From: Odontesthes bonariensis
Lineage: Eukaryota; Chordata; Actinopteri; Atheriniformes; Atherinopsidae
Reading direction: 5' to 3'
Assembly (NCBI RefSeq): GCF_027942865.1
Contig: NC_134511.1
Span: 193,501-257,500 of the forward strand
Length of the DNA: 64,000 nt
Position 1 is the first letter of the stretch, and the number at the start of each line of letters is the position of its first letter. This document shows positions 25,270-36,550 of this stretch, piece after piece. Both the position numbers and the translations under genes were made by a program. The notes below the pieces were generated by a model, which was given only the letters and a program-made list of their open reading frames with translations, searched no databases and had not been told where the DNA came from.

Positions 25270-26300
25270 GAGACAGGAGGTCTCACTCCTGCTAAAGACC
25301 ACCTAAAGAAGTTCAACTCCAGCATTAATGTGAACTGTACCTTCTGTGACCTTTGCCCTGAGGCCATCACTCATGTGTCCTCATTGGAAAGGTTTCTGGC
25401 AACATTTGTGTCATTTTGTTGACTTAAAAATATCAGAAGCTTCCAGTTGTACTGGGAACATGTTCCTGTTTGGGTTTCACCTCAGTGGCTAAATTAATCC
25501 GAAGCTTTTCTTTATTCATTTATTCATTATCAAACCTAAATTTCACATACACAAATGCAAAGTTTTATTAAAAGAAAACCAAATTTCTATGTTTTTTTTT
25601 TTTATTGAATTAAACCTTCAACTAATCATAAAGAGAAAACAACAACATGGGCTTGTTCCCAACTTGGGATTATGGACGAACTGTTGTCCTAAATCTTTGT
25701 TTTATTCGATTTTTTTTACACGAGACTCCTTGGCACGTATGTCAGTTTGTTCAATAGTTTTCTTTTTGCAGGAGTTTTGTGACTGTTATTCGCTTATTAT
25801 TATTCGTATCCTTGTGCTCCCCTTGGCTGGCTTTTTTTGACGTTATGTACACATTTACACAAAAAAAAAATTAAATAATGAGCTATTTATTCCTCATCTT
25901 CATTACTTTGAATTTTGTTCAAATTTTTCTTGGTTTACTTTACATTTTGGGGGTTATTTACAGTTTATTTGTGGGTTAATACTTGTTTGTTTTTTGTTTC
26001 TTTGTTTTAAATTAGACAGGAAGAACTCTGGGTCCATTTCCTATAAATATGGGGACTGGTATGGGACCAGGATGGATTGGGCCTGTGGGTTTTTACCAGA
26101 GCAGGAGAAGCAGAAAAACAAAGAAAAGTTGGATCTGTATTATTTGCTTGCCAGTTGGAAAAATATTGGACATTGGACTTGTTTTTTGTCCTGATGGATC
26201 GATTGATCAGTGGAAGGAATGAATTATTTATTAAAATTCAAAGACTTTGTAGTATATTCTTTATATTAATGCTGTGAGTTTATTTCAGAGGAAACTGTTA
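25270..26300 (+). mobile_element. Tx1/L1-like LINE 3' remnant next to the ttf1 promoter
   Basis: 25300-25400 encodes CTFCDLCPEAITH, the CxxC...H zinc-knuckle pattern found after the RT of Tx1/L1-type LINEs. KPNFYVFFF-like and ELNLQLIIKRKQQ-like pieces follow across frameshifts. It is 5' truncated and decayed. It starts within about 10 bp of the proposed ttf1 core promoter. Confidence 0.6.
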
Positions 26301-26325
26301 AACAAGAGTTTCTCAGACACATCAG

Positions 26326-26535
26326 ACTCTCTGAGGTCCGGTTCTGCTGCTGAGGTCCGGTTCTGCTGCTGAGGTCCGGTTCTGCTGAGGTCCTGTTCTG
26401 CCGCTGAGGTCCGGTTCTGCTGCTGAGGTCCGGTTCTGCTGAGGTCCGGTTCTGCCGCTGAGGTCCGGTTCTGCTGAGGTCCGGTGCCGCTGAGGTCCGG
26501 TTCTGCTGAGGTCCGGTTCTGCCGCTGAGGTTCGG
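26326..26535. repeat. Short GC-rich minisatellite
   Basis: About ten units of 18-23 bp built on GAGGTCCGGTTCTGCTGCT. Confidence 0.9.
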
Positions 26536-26574
26536 AGGAAGCGTTTAGCCGTTAGCTCACGCAGCTAACAGGAA

Positions 26575-29500
26575 GCATCAGTGGTGATGATGGGGGGCGG
26601 GGCCAGCTTGTTCCATCAGTGATGATGATGATGGGGGGTGGGGCCAGCTTGTTCTATCAGTGGTGATGATGATGGGGGGTGGGGCCAGCTTGTTCCATCA
26701 GTGGTGATGATGATGGGGGGCGGGGCCAGCTTGTTCCATCAGTGATGATGATGATGGGGGGCGGGGCCAGCTTGTTCCATCAGTGGTGATGATGGGGGGT
26801 GGGGCCAGCTTGTTCTATAAGTGGTGATGATGATGGGGGGTGGGGCCAGCTTGTTCTATAAGTGGTGATGATGATGGGGGGCGGGGCCAGCTTGTTCTAT
26901 AAGTGGTGATGATGATGGGGGGCGGGGCCAGCTTGTTCCATCAGTGATGATGATGATGGGGGGTGGGGCCAGCTTGTTCTATCAGTGATGATGATGATGG
27001 GGGGCGGGGCCAGCTTGTTCCATCAGTGATGATGATGATGGGGGGCGGGGCCAGCTTGTTCCATCAGTGGTGATGATGATGGGGGGCGGGGCCAGCTTGT
27101 TCCATCAGTGATGATGATGATGGGGGGTGGGGCCAGCTTGTTCTATAAGTGGTGATGATGATGGGGGGTGGGGCCAGCTTGTTCCATCAGTAGTGATGAT
27201 GATGGGGGCGGGGCCAGCTTGTTCCATCAGTGGTGATGATGATGGGGGGCGGGGCCAGCTTGTTCTATAAGTGGTGATGATGATGGGGGGTGGGGCCAGC
27301 TTGTTCTATAAGTGGTGATGATGATGGGGGGTGGGGCCAGCTTGTTCCATCAGTGATGATGATGATGGGGGGCGGGGCCAGCTTGTTCCATCAGTGGTGA
27401 TGATGGGGGTGGGGCCAGCTTTTTCCATCAGTGGTGATGATGATGGGGGGCGGGGCCAGCTTGTTCTATAAGTGGTGATGATGATGGGGGGTGGGGCCAG
27501 CTTGTTCTATAAGTGGTGATGATGATGGGGGGTGGGGCCAGCTTGTTCCATCAGTGGTGATGATGATGGGGGGCGGGGCCAGCTTGTTCCATCAGTGATG
27601 ATGATGATGGGGGGTGGGGCCAGCTTGTTCTATAAGTGGTGATGATGATGGGGGGTGGGGCCAGCTTGTTCCATCAGTAGTGATGATGATGGGGGCGGGG
27701 CCAGCTTGTTCCATCAGTGGTGATGATGATGGGGGGCGGGGCCAGCTTGTTCTATAAGTGGTGATGATGATGGGGGGCGGGGCCAGCTTGTTCTATCAGT
27801 GGTGATGATGATGGGGGGCGGGGCCAGCTTGTTCTATAAGTGGTGATGATGATGGGGGGTGGGGCCAGCTTGTTCCATCAGTGGTGATGATGATGGGGGG
27901 CGGGGCCAGCTTGTTCCATCAGTGATGATGATGATGGGGGGTGGGGCCAGCTTGTTCCATCAGTGGTGATGATGATGGGGGGTGGGGCCAGCTTGTTCCA
28001 TCAGTGGTGATGATGATGGGGGGCGGGGCCAGCTTGTTCTATAAGTGGTGATGATGATGGGGGGCGGGGCCAGCTTGTTCTATCAGTGGTGATGATGATG
28101 GGGGGCGGGGCCAGCTTGTTCTATAAGTGGTGATGATGATGGGGGGTGGGGCCAGCTTGTTCCATCAGTGGTGATGATGATGGGGGGTGGGGCCAGCTTG
28201 TTCTATAAGTGGTGATGATGATGGGGGGTGGGGCCAGCTTGTTCTATAAGTGGTGATGATGATGGGGGGTGGGGCCAGCTTGTTCCATCAGTGATGATGA
28301 TGATGGGGGGCGGGGCCAGCTTGTTCCATCAGTGATGATGATGATGGGGGGTGGGGCCAGCTTGTTCTATAAGTGGTGATGATGATGGGGGGTGGGGCCA
28401 GCTTGTTCTATAAGTGGTGATGATGATGGGGGCGGGGCCAGCTTGTTCTATAAGTGGTGATGATGATGGGGGCGGGGCCAGCTTGTTCTATCAGTGGTGA
28501 TGATGATGGGGGGTGGGGCCAGCTTGTTCCATCAGTGGTGATGATGATGGGGGCGGGGCCAGCTTGTTCCATCAGTGATGATGATGATGGGGGGCGGGGC
28601 CAGCTTGTTCTATAAGTGGTGATGATGATGGGGGGTGGGGCCAGCTTGTTCTATCAGTGGTGATGATGATGGGGGCGGGGCCATATTCTTCTATCAGTGG
28701 TGATGATGATGGGGGGCGGGGCCAGCTTGTTCTATCAGTGGTGATGATGATGGGGGCGGGGCCAGCTTGTTCCATCAGTGGTGATGATGATGGGGGCGGG
28801 GCCAGCTTGTTCTATCAGTGGTGATGATGATGGGGGCGGGGCCAGCTTGTTTTATCAGTGGTGATGATGATGGGGGGTGGGGCCAGCTTGTTCTATAAGT
28901 GGTGATGATGATGGGGGGCGGGGCCAGCTTATTCTATCAGTGGTGATGATGATGGGGGCGGGGCCAGCTTGTTCTATCAGTGGTGATGATGATGGGGGGT
29001 GGGGCTAGCTTGTTCTATCAGTGGTGATGATGATGGGGGGTGGGGCCAGCTTGTTCTATCAGTGGTGATGATGATGGGGGCGGGGCCAGCTTGTTCTATC
29101 AGTGGTGATGATGATGGGGGCGGGGCCAGCTTGTTCTATCAGTGGTGATGATGATGGGGGGTGGGGCCAGCTTGTTCTATAAGTGGTGATGATGATGGGG
29201 GGTGGGGCCAGCTTTTTCCATCAGTGGTGATGATGATGGGGGGCGGGGCCAGCTTGTTCCATCAGTGGTGATGATGATGGGGGCGGGGCCAGCTTTTTCC
29301 ATCAGTGTTGATGATGATGGGGGGCGGGGCCAGCTTGTTCTATCAGTGGTGATGATGATGGATGCGGGGCCAGCTTGTTCTATCAGTGGTGATGATGATG
29401 GGGGCGGGGCCAGCCTGTTCCATCAGTGGTGATGATGATGGGGGGCGGGGCCAGCTGGTTCTATCAGTGGTGATGATGATGGGGGCGGGGCCAGCTTGTT

Positions 29501-31520
29501 CCATCAGTGATGATGATGATGGGGGGCGGGGCCAGCTTGTTCTATCAGTGGTGATGATGATGGGGGCGGGGCCAGCTTGTTCTATTAGTGGTGATGATGA
29601 TGGGGGCGGGGCCATATTCTTCTATCAGTGGTGATGATGATGGGGGGCGGGGCCAGCTTGTTCTATCAGTGGTGATGATGATGGGGGCGGGGCCAGCTTG
29701 TTCCATCAGTGGTGATGATGATGGGGGCGGGGCCAGCTTGTTCTATCAGTGGTGATGATGATGGGGGCGGGGCCAGCTTGTTCTATCAGTGGTGATGATG
29801 ATGGGGGCGGGGCCAGCTTGTTTTATCAGTGGTGATGATGATGGGGGCGGGGCCAGCTTGTTCTATAAGTGGTGATGATGATGGGGGGTGGGGCCAGCTT
29901 GTTCTATAAGTGGTGATGATGATGGGGGGCGGGGCCAGCTTATTCTATCAGTGGTGATGATGATGGGGGCGGGGCCAGCTTGTTCTATCAGTGGTGATGA
30001 TGATGGGGGGTGGGGCTAGCTTGTTCTATCAGTGGTGATGATGATGGGGGGTGGGGCCAGCTTGTTCTATCAGTGGTGATGATGATGGGGGCGGGGCCAG
30101 CTTGTTCTATAAGTGGTGATGATGATGGGGGCGGGGCCAGCTTGTTCTATCAGTGGTGATGATGATGGGGGGTGGGGCCAGCTTGTTCTATCAGTGGTGA
30201 TGATGATGGGGGGTGGGGCCAGCTTATTCTATCAGTGGTGATGATGATGGGGGCGGGGCCAGCTTGTTCTATAAGTGGTGATGATGATGGGGGGCGGGGC
30301 TAGCTTGTTCTATCAGTGGTGATGATGATGGGGGGTGGGGCCAGCTTGTTCTATCAGTGGTGATGATGATGGGGGTGGGGCCAGCTTGTTCTATAAGTGG
30401 TGATGATGATGGGGGGTGGGGCCAGCTTTTTCCATCAGTGGTGATGATGATGGGGGGCGGGGCCAGCTTGTTCCATCAGTGGTGATGATGATGGGGGTGG
30501 GGCCAGCTTGTTCTATAAGTGGTGATGATGATGGGGGGCGGGGCCAGCTTTTTCCATCAGTGTTGATGATGATGGGGGGCGGGGCCAGCTTGTTCTATCA
30601 GTGGTGATGATGATGGATGCGGGGCCAGCTTGTTCTATCAGTGGTGATGATGATGGGGGGCGGGGCCAGCCTGTTCCATCAGTGGTGATGATGATGGGAG
30701 GCGGGGCCAGCTGGTTCTATCAGTGGTGATGATGATGGGGGGCGGGGCCAGCCTGTTCCATCAGTGGTGATGATGATGGGGGGCGGGGCCAGCTGGTTCT
30801 ATCAGTGGTGATGATGATGGGGGGTGGGGCCAGCTTGTTCTATCAGTGGTGATGATGATGGGGGGCGGGGCCAGCTTGTTCTATCAGTGGTGATGATGAT
30901 GGGGGGCGGGGCTAGCTTGTTCTATCAGTGGTGATGATGATGGGGGGCGGGGCTAGCTTGTTCTATCAGTGGTGATGATGATGGGGGCGGGGCCAGCTTG
31001 TTCTATCAGTGGTGATGATGATGGATGCGGGGCCAGCTTGTTCTATCAGTGGTGATGATGATGGGGGGCGGGGCCAGCCTGTTCCATCAGTGGTGATGAT
31101 GATGGGGGGCGGGGCCAGCTGGTTCTATCAGTGGTGATGATGATGGGGGGCGGGGCCAGCCTGTTCCATCAGTGGTGATGATGATGGGGGGCGGGGCCAG
31201 CTGGTTCTATCAGTGGTGATGATGATGGGGGCGGGGCCAGCTTGTTCTATCAGTGGTGATGATGATCGGGGGCGGGGCCAGCTGGTTCTATCAGTTGTGA
31301 TGATGATGGGGGCGGGGCCAGCTTGTTCTATCAGTGGTGATGATTATGGAGGCGGGGCCAGCTTGTTCTATAAGTGGTGATGATGGGGGGCGGGGCCAGC
31401 TGGTTCTATCAGTTGTGATGATGATGGGGGCGGGGCCAGCTGGTTCTATCAGTTGTGATGATGATGGGGGCGGGGCCAGCTGGTTCTATCAGTTGTGATG
31501 ATGATGGGGGGCGGGGCCAG
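26575..31520. repeat. 5-kb array of about 40-bp units overlapping the gpsm3-like stop codon
   Basis: About 120 copies of a unit holding GGGGCCAGCTTGTTCTATC, AGTGGTGATGATGATGG and a G5-6 run. Internal ATG repeats and variants (TCC/TCT, CAG/AAG) form a higher-order mosaic. The distal edge, 31489-31520, is translated as the C-terminus of the GPSM3-like gene. Confidence 0.96.
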
Positions 31521-32480
31521 CTGGTTCTGAGTCCTGTTTGTCCTCGCCGTGTCTCAGCAGCATCGCGGCTCTCTGCTCATCCATCCTCCTGGACTGGACC
31601 CTCTGGACCAGGCTGAAGAAGTCCTCCTGACCCTCAGGATCCAGACAGGCCACATCATCCAGATCAGGAAGGAAACACCTCTGATCCTCCATCCTGTCGG
31701 ACTGAAGACAGAAAAACCCGTGAGGAGGAGGAGTCTCCTGGCCCACCTGTTTCTACCTTTTCTTTTTGGACTCTAAGAGTCCAGGCGCCCTCTGCACCTG
31801 CGCAGGTACTCTAAAGCCTCGTTTCCACTGTCAGAATGGTACGGGTGGGTACCGGACTGAACCGACCCGTACCAGACTGCAGAGTGGAAACATATTACCG
31901 CAGACTCCACCCTCTAGGTCAGGTTTGGGTTCTGGGTTTTAGGTTCTGGAGCCGGTCGGTGAGCAGGTACCTGGTAGTGAATGAGCATGTAGTAGAAGTC
32001 CAGACTTGGCACCGGGGTCTGATCCGGACTGCAGGCCCCGCAGAAGGCAGCCTGTCCCGGGTCAGGCAGCAGGCTGAGGCTGGCTCTCTGGTCCTCCAGC
32101 CTCTGACACTGAGACTCCAGAATCAGGTCCAGCAGGGCCTCCGGTTCCTCCGGTTCCTCCGGTTCCTCCGGTTCCTCCTTCTGGCTGCCGTGGAGCTACA
32201 GGGACAACAGGTGGGTCATTAGAGCCTCGAACGGCAGGTTCAAAGAGCCCTGAAGGAGGATCTGCCCTCCGTCTGTATCTGTGAAACTGTCACAGCGTGG
32301 GGGGGGGGGGGGGGGGGGGGGGTTAAAGTGCCGTGGCAACAGGAAGTGGACAGAAGGACGGTTTCCCAGGATGCATCACAGAGCCTCAGACACTACCACA
32401 GGGGCTGTGTTCGAAACCGCCTGCTACATACTACATACTGCGTACTGCATACTTACATACATACTGTATACTGCATACTA

Positions 32481-32516
<36 letters not shown>

Positions 32517-33920
32517 GTACTGCATACTTACATACTACATACTGCATACTTACATACTACATACTACATACTACATACTGCATACTACATACTGCATGCA
32601 ACACACTACATACTGCATACTACATACTGCATACTACATACTACATACTTCCATACTGCATACTTACATACTACATACTGCATACTTACATACTACCTAC
32701 TACATACTACATACTGCATACTACATACTGCATACTTACATACTACCTACTACATACTACATACTGCATACTACATACTGTATACTGCATACTGCATACT
32801 GCATACTACATACTGCGTACTGCATACTTACATACTACATACTGCATACTTACATACTACATACTACATACTACATACTGCATACTACATACTGCATGCA
32901 ACACACTACATACTGCATACTACATACTGCATACTACATACTACATACTTCCATACTGCATACTGCATACTACATACTTCCATACTTCATACTGCATACT
33001 CATCGATCAGACAGTATTCAGAGCGTTTACCCACAATGCATTTCGCTCCTGCCCGAGCCTAAATCAGCCGGCCTGAAGCTGATTTCTCTTAAGCTCTAAA
33101 CTCTGTAAACTTTAGCAACATATGAAACATTTTCAGGTGAGAAAGTAGTCGTTTAGAGCCCCAACGTGTTGAAAACCTGACAAAATACCGTCTGTTTACA
33201 ATTTTGTTCCCACGAATTCGGCGCTACTAAAGCTAGCCGCAGTGAGCAACGCACTTCCGGTTATTTTCACAAAATAAAATACCCGTTGCCTTTTATCATA
33301 GGGAAAGCCATTACGTGCTGTTGTTTTGAAAACAGGAAGTGAACCTACCCTCGTTGTAGCTAGCTTGAAACTGCCGTTTTGACAGGAAATGACGATCGGC
33401 GACGTCACGTTACGTTGCATCTTGGGTAGTTTGAGTATGAGTAGTAACTTCATGATGCATACCCAACATTTAGGAGAATCTAGTATGCATCCGGGAACTT
33501 AAAAAAGTTAAAGTTAGTAGGAGTAGTAGGAGAAGTAGGCGGTTTCGAACACAGCCAAGGTCTACACCTGCAGCTGAAGGTTACCTTGTTCTTTGAGGTG
33601 GGGGTTCTGGTCCTGGACCTCAGGGCGGTGCCGAGGCTCAGACCCCTGGGTCTTCTGGATCCAGATCTGCCTTCAGGACCGGAACCATCTGCAGACATGA
33701 TGTGGCCTCCGAGAGTCTGGAGGGTCCTGAGGGGTGAGGTGGAAACTGAACTGAGGGGTACCGGGCTGGTGTTACTACGACCCCGGGCATTGGGTTCCGG
33801 TCTGTAATGGGCATTTTGTGGAGAGGTTGGAGGGTGTTTGGGTTCTTCCCCCCCGAGCCTCTTAATGGGGGGACCGGGTGAGGAAAGGGAGGACGAACCG
33901 CACGGGTTTAGGTCAGCCAT
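31489..33920 (-). CDS. gpsm3: G-protein-signaling modulator with three GoLoco motifs (GPSM3-like)
   Basis: Predicted 257-residue guanine-nucleotide dissociation inhibitor for Gi/o alpha subunits. Exons (minus): 33920-33585, 32195-31971, 31701-31489; all junctions are phase 0. Exon 1 is a Ser/Pro/Arg-rich N-terminus with no domain. Exon 2 has a short EEP repeat, then GoLoco 1 (about 131-152, ending QRLEDQRASL). GoLoco 2 is split by intron 2 (FYYMLIHYQ then SDRMEDQRCF, about 178-197). GoLoco 3 is EDFFSLVQRVQSRRMDEQRA (213-232). Each motif keeps the invariant Gln-Arg. Three GoLocos without TPR repeats match mammalian GPSM3; a short GPSM1-type product is the alternative. The C-terminal AGPAPHHHHN and the stop codon are encoded by the edge of the 26.6-31.5 kb minisatellite. 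Intron 1 holds a TIR element. An upstream acceptor (CCTCAG) just before the ATG suggests another 5' non-coding exon. Confidence 0.85.
31816..31894. mobile_element. 79-bp TIR element (same family as 60896-61527)
   Basis: Ends GCCTCGTTTCCACTGT and CAGAGTGGAAAC face each other, with GGTACGGGTGGGTACCGG-type core. It lies in intron 2 of the GPSM3-like gene. Confidence 0.55.
32301..32322 (+). repeat. Poly-G run of about 22
   Basis: Uninterrupted G homopolymer in intron 1 of the GPSM3-like gene (C run in the transcript); it is a likely sequencing and assembly weak point. Confidence 0.9.
32403..33556. mobile_element. TIR element with a perfect 19-bp TIR and internal minisatellite
   Basis: GGCTGTGTTCGAAACCGCC at 32403-32421 is repeated in inverse at 33538-33556. 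The left half has expanded into a 7-bp-based array (CATACTACATACTG) over 32430-33000; the right half is unique. No transposase ORF is present. It lies in intron 1 of the GPSM3-like gene. A solo right end is at 45664-45682. Confidence 0.8.
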
Positions 33921-34620
33921 GATGGTGCTGAGGACGGTGATGTCATCAGGAGGCTACACCTGGACACACTGAAGACACAGATAGACAGGTAAATCCCTCA
34001 ATCACACCTGGATCACATCTGAATCACGAACCCTAACCTGGCTGCAGGACCAGCTCTGACAGCTTTAAGACTATCCGGGCAGACAGAGACTGCAGACAGA
34101 GCGCTAACAGGAAAGGAGGAGGATCACAGAGCTGGTTAACAACAGATGCTGTAATCCTGGACCTGGCTGCAGGAACAGCTCTAACAGCTCTCTGCTCAGC
34201 TGTAAGACTATCCGGGCAGACAGAGACTGCAGACAGAGCGGTAACAGGAAAGGAGGAGGATCACAGAGCTGGTTAACAACAGATGCTGTAATCTTGGACC
34301 TGGAGTCTCTGCAGCCCAGATGTTGAACTGCTGGCTGTGAGCTTCTGTCCATGTTGTCTGCTGAGAGATTTCACCTGAGCTACCTGCTGACGCTGTGTGT
34401 GACATCATCAGCTAACCTGTTGCTAAGCTACAGAAACAACATCCCAACCCACTGATGGAGACCTCTGAAGGTTTCTGCATGCTTGTCAGCTGGTTTTATT
34501 TTGTTATCTGTACCAGGTGATCTTTGATAATAATTAATTCTGCAGGGATGTAATTTACCTTCAGGGATTAATAAAGATTTATTGAACTGAAATACTTTAA
34601 ATGTAACTTTACAGAAGTGT
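33921..34620. other. Region upstream of the GPSM3-like start, with a dispersed tandem unit
   Basis: 34040-34290 holds two copies of a roughly 120-bp unit (GACTATCCGGGCAGACAGAG ... AGGAGGAGGATCACAGAGC) that recurs at 59955-60130. 34480-34590 ends like a fish retroelement tail (CAGGGATTAATAAAG). No ORF is supported. Confidence 0.6.
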
Positions 34621-35159
34621 TCTGGTTCTGGTTGGGGGTCTCCACAAAGAGAAGCCCCTCAGCTGTGCTTCCAGTGAGCAGAAGTAGGTCAGCAGCATCA
34701 CATTTACAGAACAAAGAGCCGCACACATGAATGCATCACTGACCTTTGGATCCCCCTGGTGGCCGTCAGAGGGAACAACAACAAGCAACAACACAAACCT
34801 GCACAAACTTTTTTAAAAACTTTTAAAAAAATGTACATTTACATTTTAAGTTTGACTTACAGTTCAGAGCAGAGCTGAGGATCAAACCTCCTTCCACAGA
34901 AACTTAGTTTTACAGAGAATAAGACTCTGAACGATCAAAGTTCCTCCAACGTTTCGTCCTCCGGGCTCACGCTCCTCTTCCTCCTCTTCCTCCTCTTCCT
35001 CCTTTTCTTCTGTTTTCTCCCGTTTCTCGACCTCTGCGTTGCCTCGTTCCTCCATCAGCTGAAATCTGCCCACCGACGCTCAGTAACACCGACACAATGA
35101 ACGAGGGGTCCCCCCAGCTTACATCACGGTTTCTACGGAAACCAAAGAGAGGCTTCCAA

Positions 35160-35320
35160 ATCCTGCACACACAGACGTGCACACACACACAGACGTGCAC
35201 ACACACACAGACGTGCACACACACACAGATGCACACACACAGATGCACACACACACACACAGACGTGCACACACACAGACGTGCACACACACACAGACGA
35301 GCACACACACACATTCCTGC
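35160..35320. repeat. (CA)n-type minisatellite
   Basis: Eight units of CACACACACAGACGTG and variants. The Cys/Val-rich and His/Thr-rich ORFs here are translations of the array. Confidence 0.93.
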
Positions 35321-35427
35321 TCCTTTCATCTGTGGGCCTCTAATCACTCGGCACATTGAAAGTTTGGGACCGTTCACCAGCAACTTTTATCAAGAAATCT
35401 GCTGTTCTGAATCAAAATGTGCAAACA

Positions 35428-36028
35428 CACATGGGTTAGAGGGTTAGAGGGTTAGGGGTTAGGGTAACCCTAGGTTAGGGTTAGGGGTAAGGGTAACCCT
35501 AGGTTAGGGTTAGGGGTAAGGGTAACCCTAGGTTAGGGTTAGGGGTTAGGGTAACCCTAGGTTAGGGTTAGGGGTTAGGGTAACCCTAGGTTAGGGTTAG
35601 GGTTAGGGTAACCCTAGGTTAGGGTTAGGGGTACGGATAACCCTAGGTTAGGGTTGGGGGTTAGGGTAATCCTAGGTTAGGGTTGGGGGTTAGGGTAATC
35701 CTAGGTTAGGGTTAGGGGTTAGGGTAACCCTATGTTAGGGTTGGGGTAAGGGTAACCCTAGGTTAGGGTTGGGGTAAGGGTAACCCTAGGTTAGGGTTAG
35801 GGGTAAGGATAACCCTAGGTTAGGGTTAGGGTAAGGGTAACCCCAGGTTAGGGTTGGGGTAAGGGTAACCCTAGGTTAGGGTTAGGGGTAAGGATAACCC
35901 TAGGTTAGGGTTGGGGTAAGGGTAACCCTAGGTTAGGGTTAGGGGTAAGGGTAACCCTAGGTTAGGGTTAGGGTTAGGGTAATCCTAGGTTAGGGGTAAG
36001 GGTAATCCTAGGTTAGGGTTAGGGGTTA
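35428..36028. repeat. Telomere-like degenerate minisatellite
   Basis: About 22 units of about 27-30 bp holding GGTTAGGGTTAGGGG and its inverse GGGTAACCCTAGG. Both TTAGGG and CCCTAA orientations occur in every unit, so it is a minisatellite with palindromic units, not a true telomere tract. Confidence 0.9.
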
Positions 36029-36402
36029 GCAGTAACAAACCAGTTTAACCACCATTCAACAAACCAGCCGTTTGAACGAGGCCTCACACAGCACCAGGTG
36101 TCACTGTGATGATGTCACACTGTGAGCTCCTGGCTCAAAACAGACGTTACCATAGCAACAGCTGCCGCCACCTGATGCTGCTGTCAATCATCAAACAATC
36201 AGACATCACCACTGTGAGGATAGATGATACAGATTTCTACATATCTGGTAAAAGCTCACAGGCTGAAATCCTAAACAGAAGTCATTAAAAGAGCTGATCT
36301 CATATGAGGCAGAAGCTGTTGAGCACAGTAAGGATATTTGAACCACCAGCAGCAGCTGAATGTAATTCCAAATAGTAACCAGCTTTATGTCATTTTCTCA
36401 TG

Positions 36403-36403
<1 letters not shown>

Positions 36404-36488
<85 letters not shown>

Positions 36489-36511
36489 AAGATAGATAGA
36501 TAGATAGATAG
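36404..36511. repeat. (GATA)n microsatellite just upstream of ak5-like exon 1
   Basis: About 27 GATA units with one AAAGATA interruption. It ends about 10 nt before the TTTTTCAG that precedes exon 1, so that exon may have an acceptor of its own and a non-coding exon further upstream. Confidence 0.95.
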
Positions 36512-36550
36512 ATTTTTCAGGATCCTGTCGGAGAAGTGAAGAAGACGAGG

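Noticed and set aside
32281..33099. ORFs rich in YILHTAYC repeats
   Set aside because: Frames of the 7-bp-based array in the TIR element of the GPSM3-like intron.
35428..36028. True interstitial telomere or chromosome-fusion point
   Set aside because: Both strand orientations alternate in every unit.
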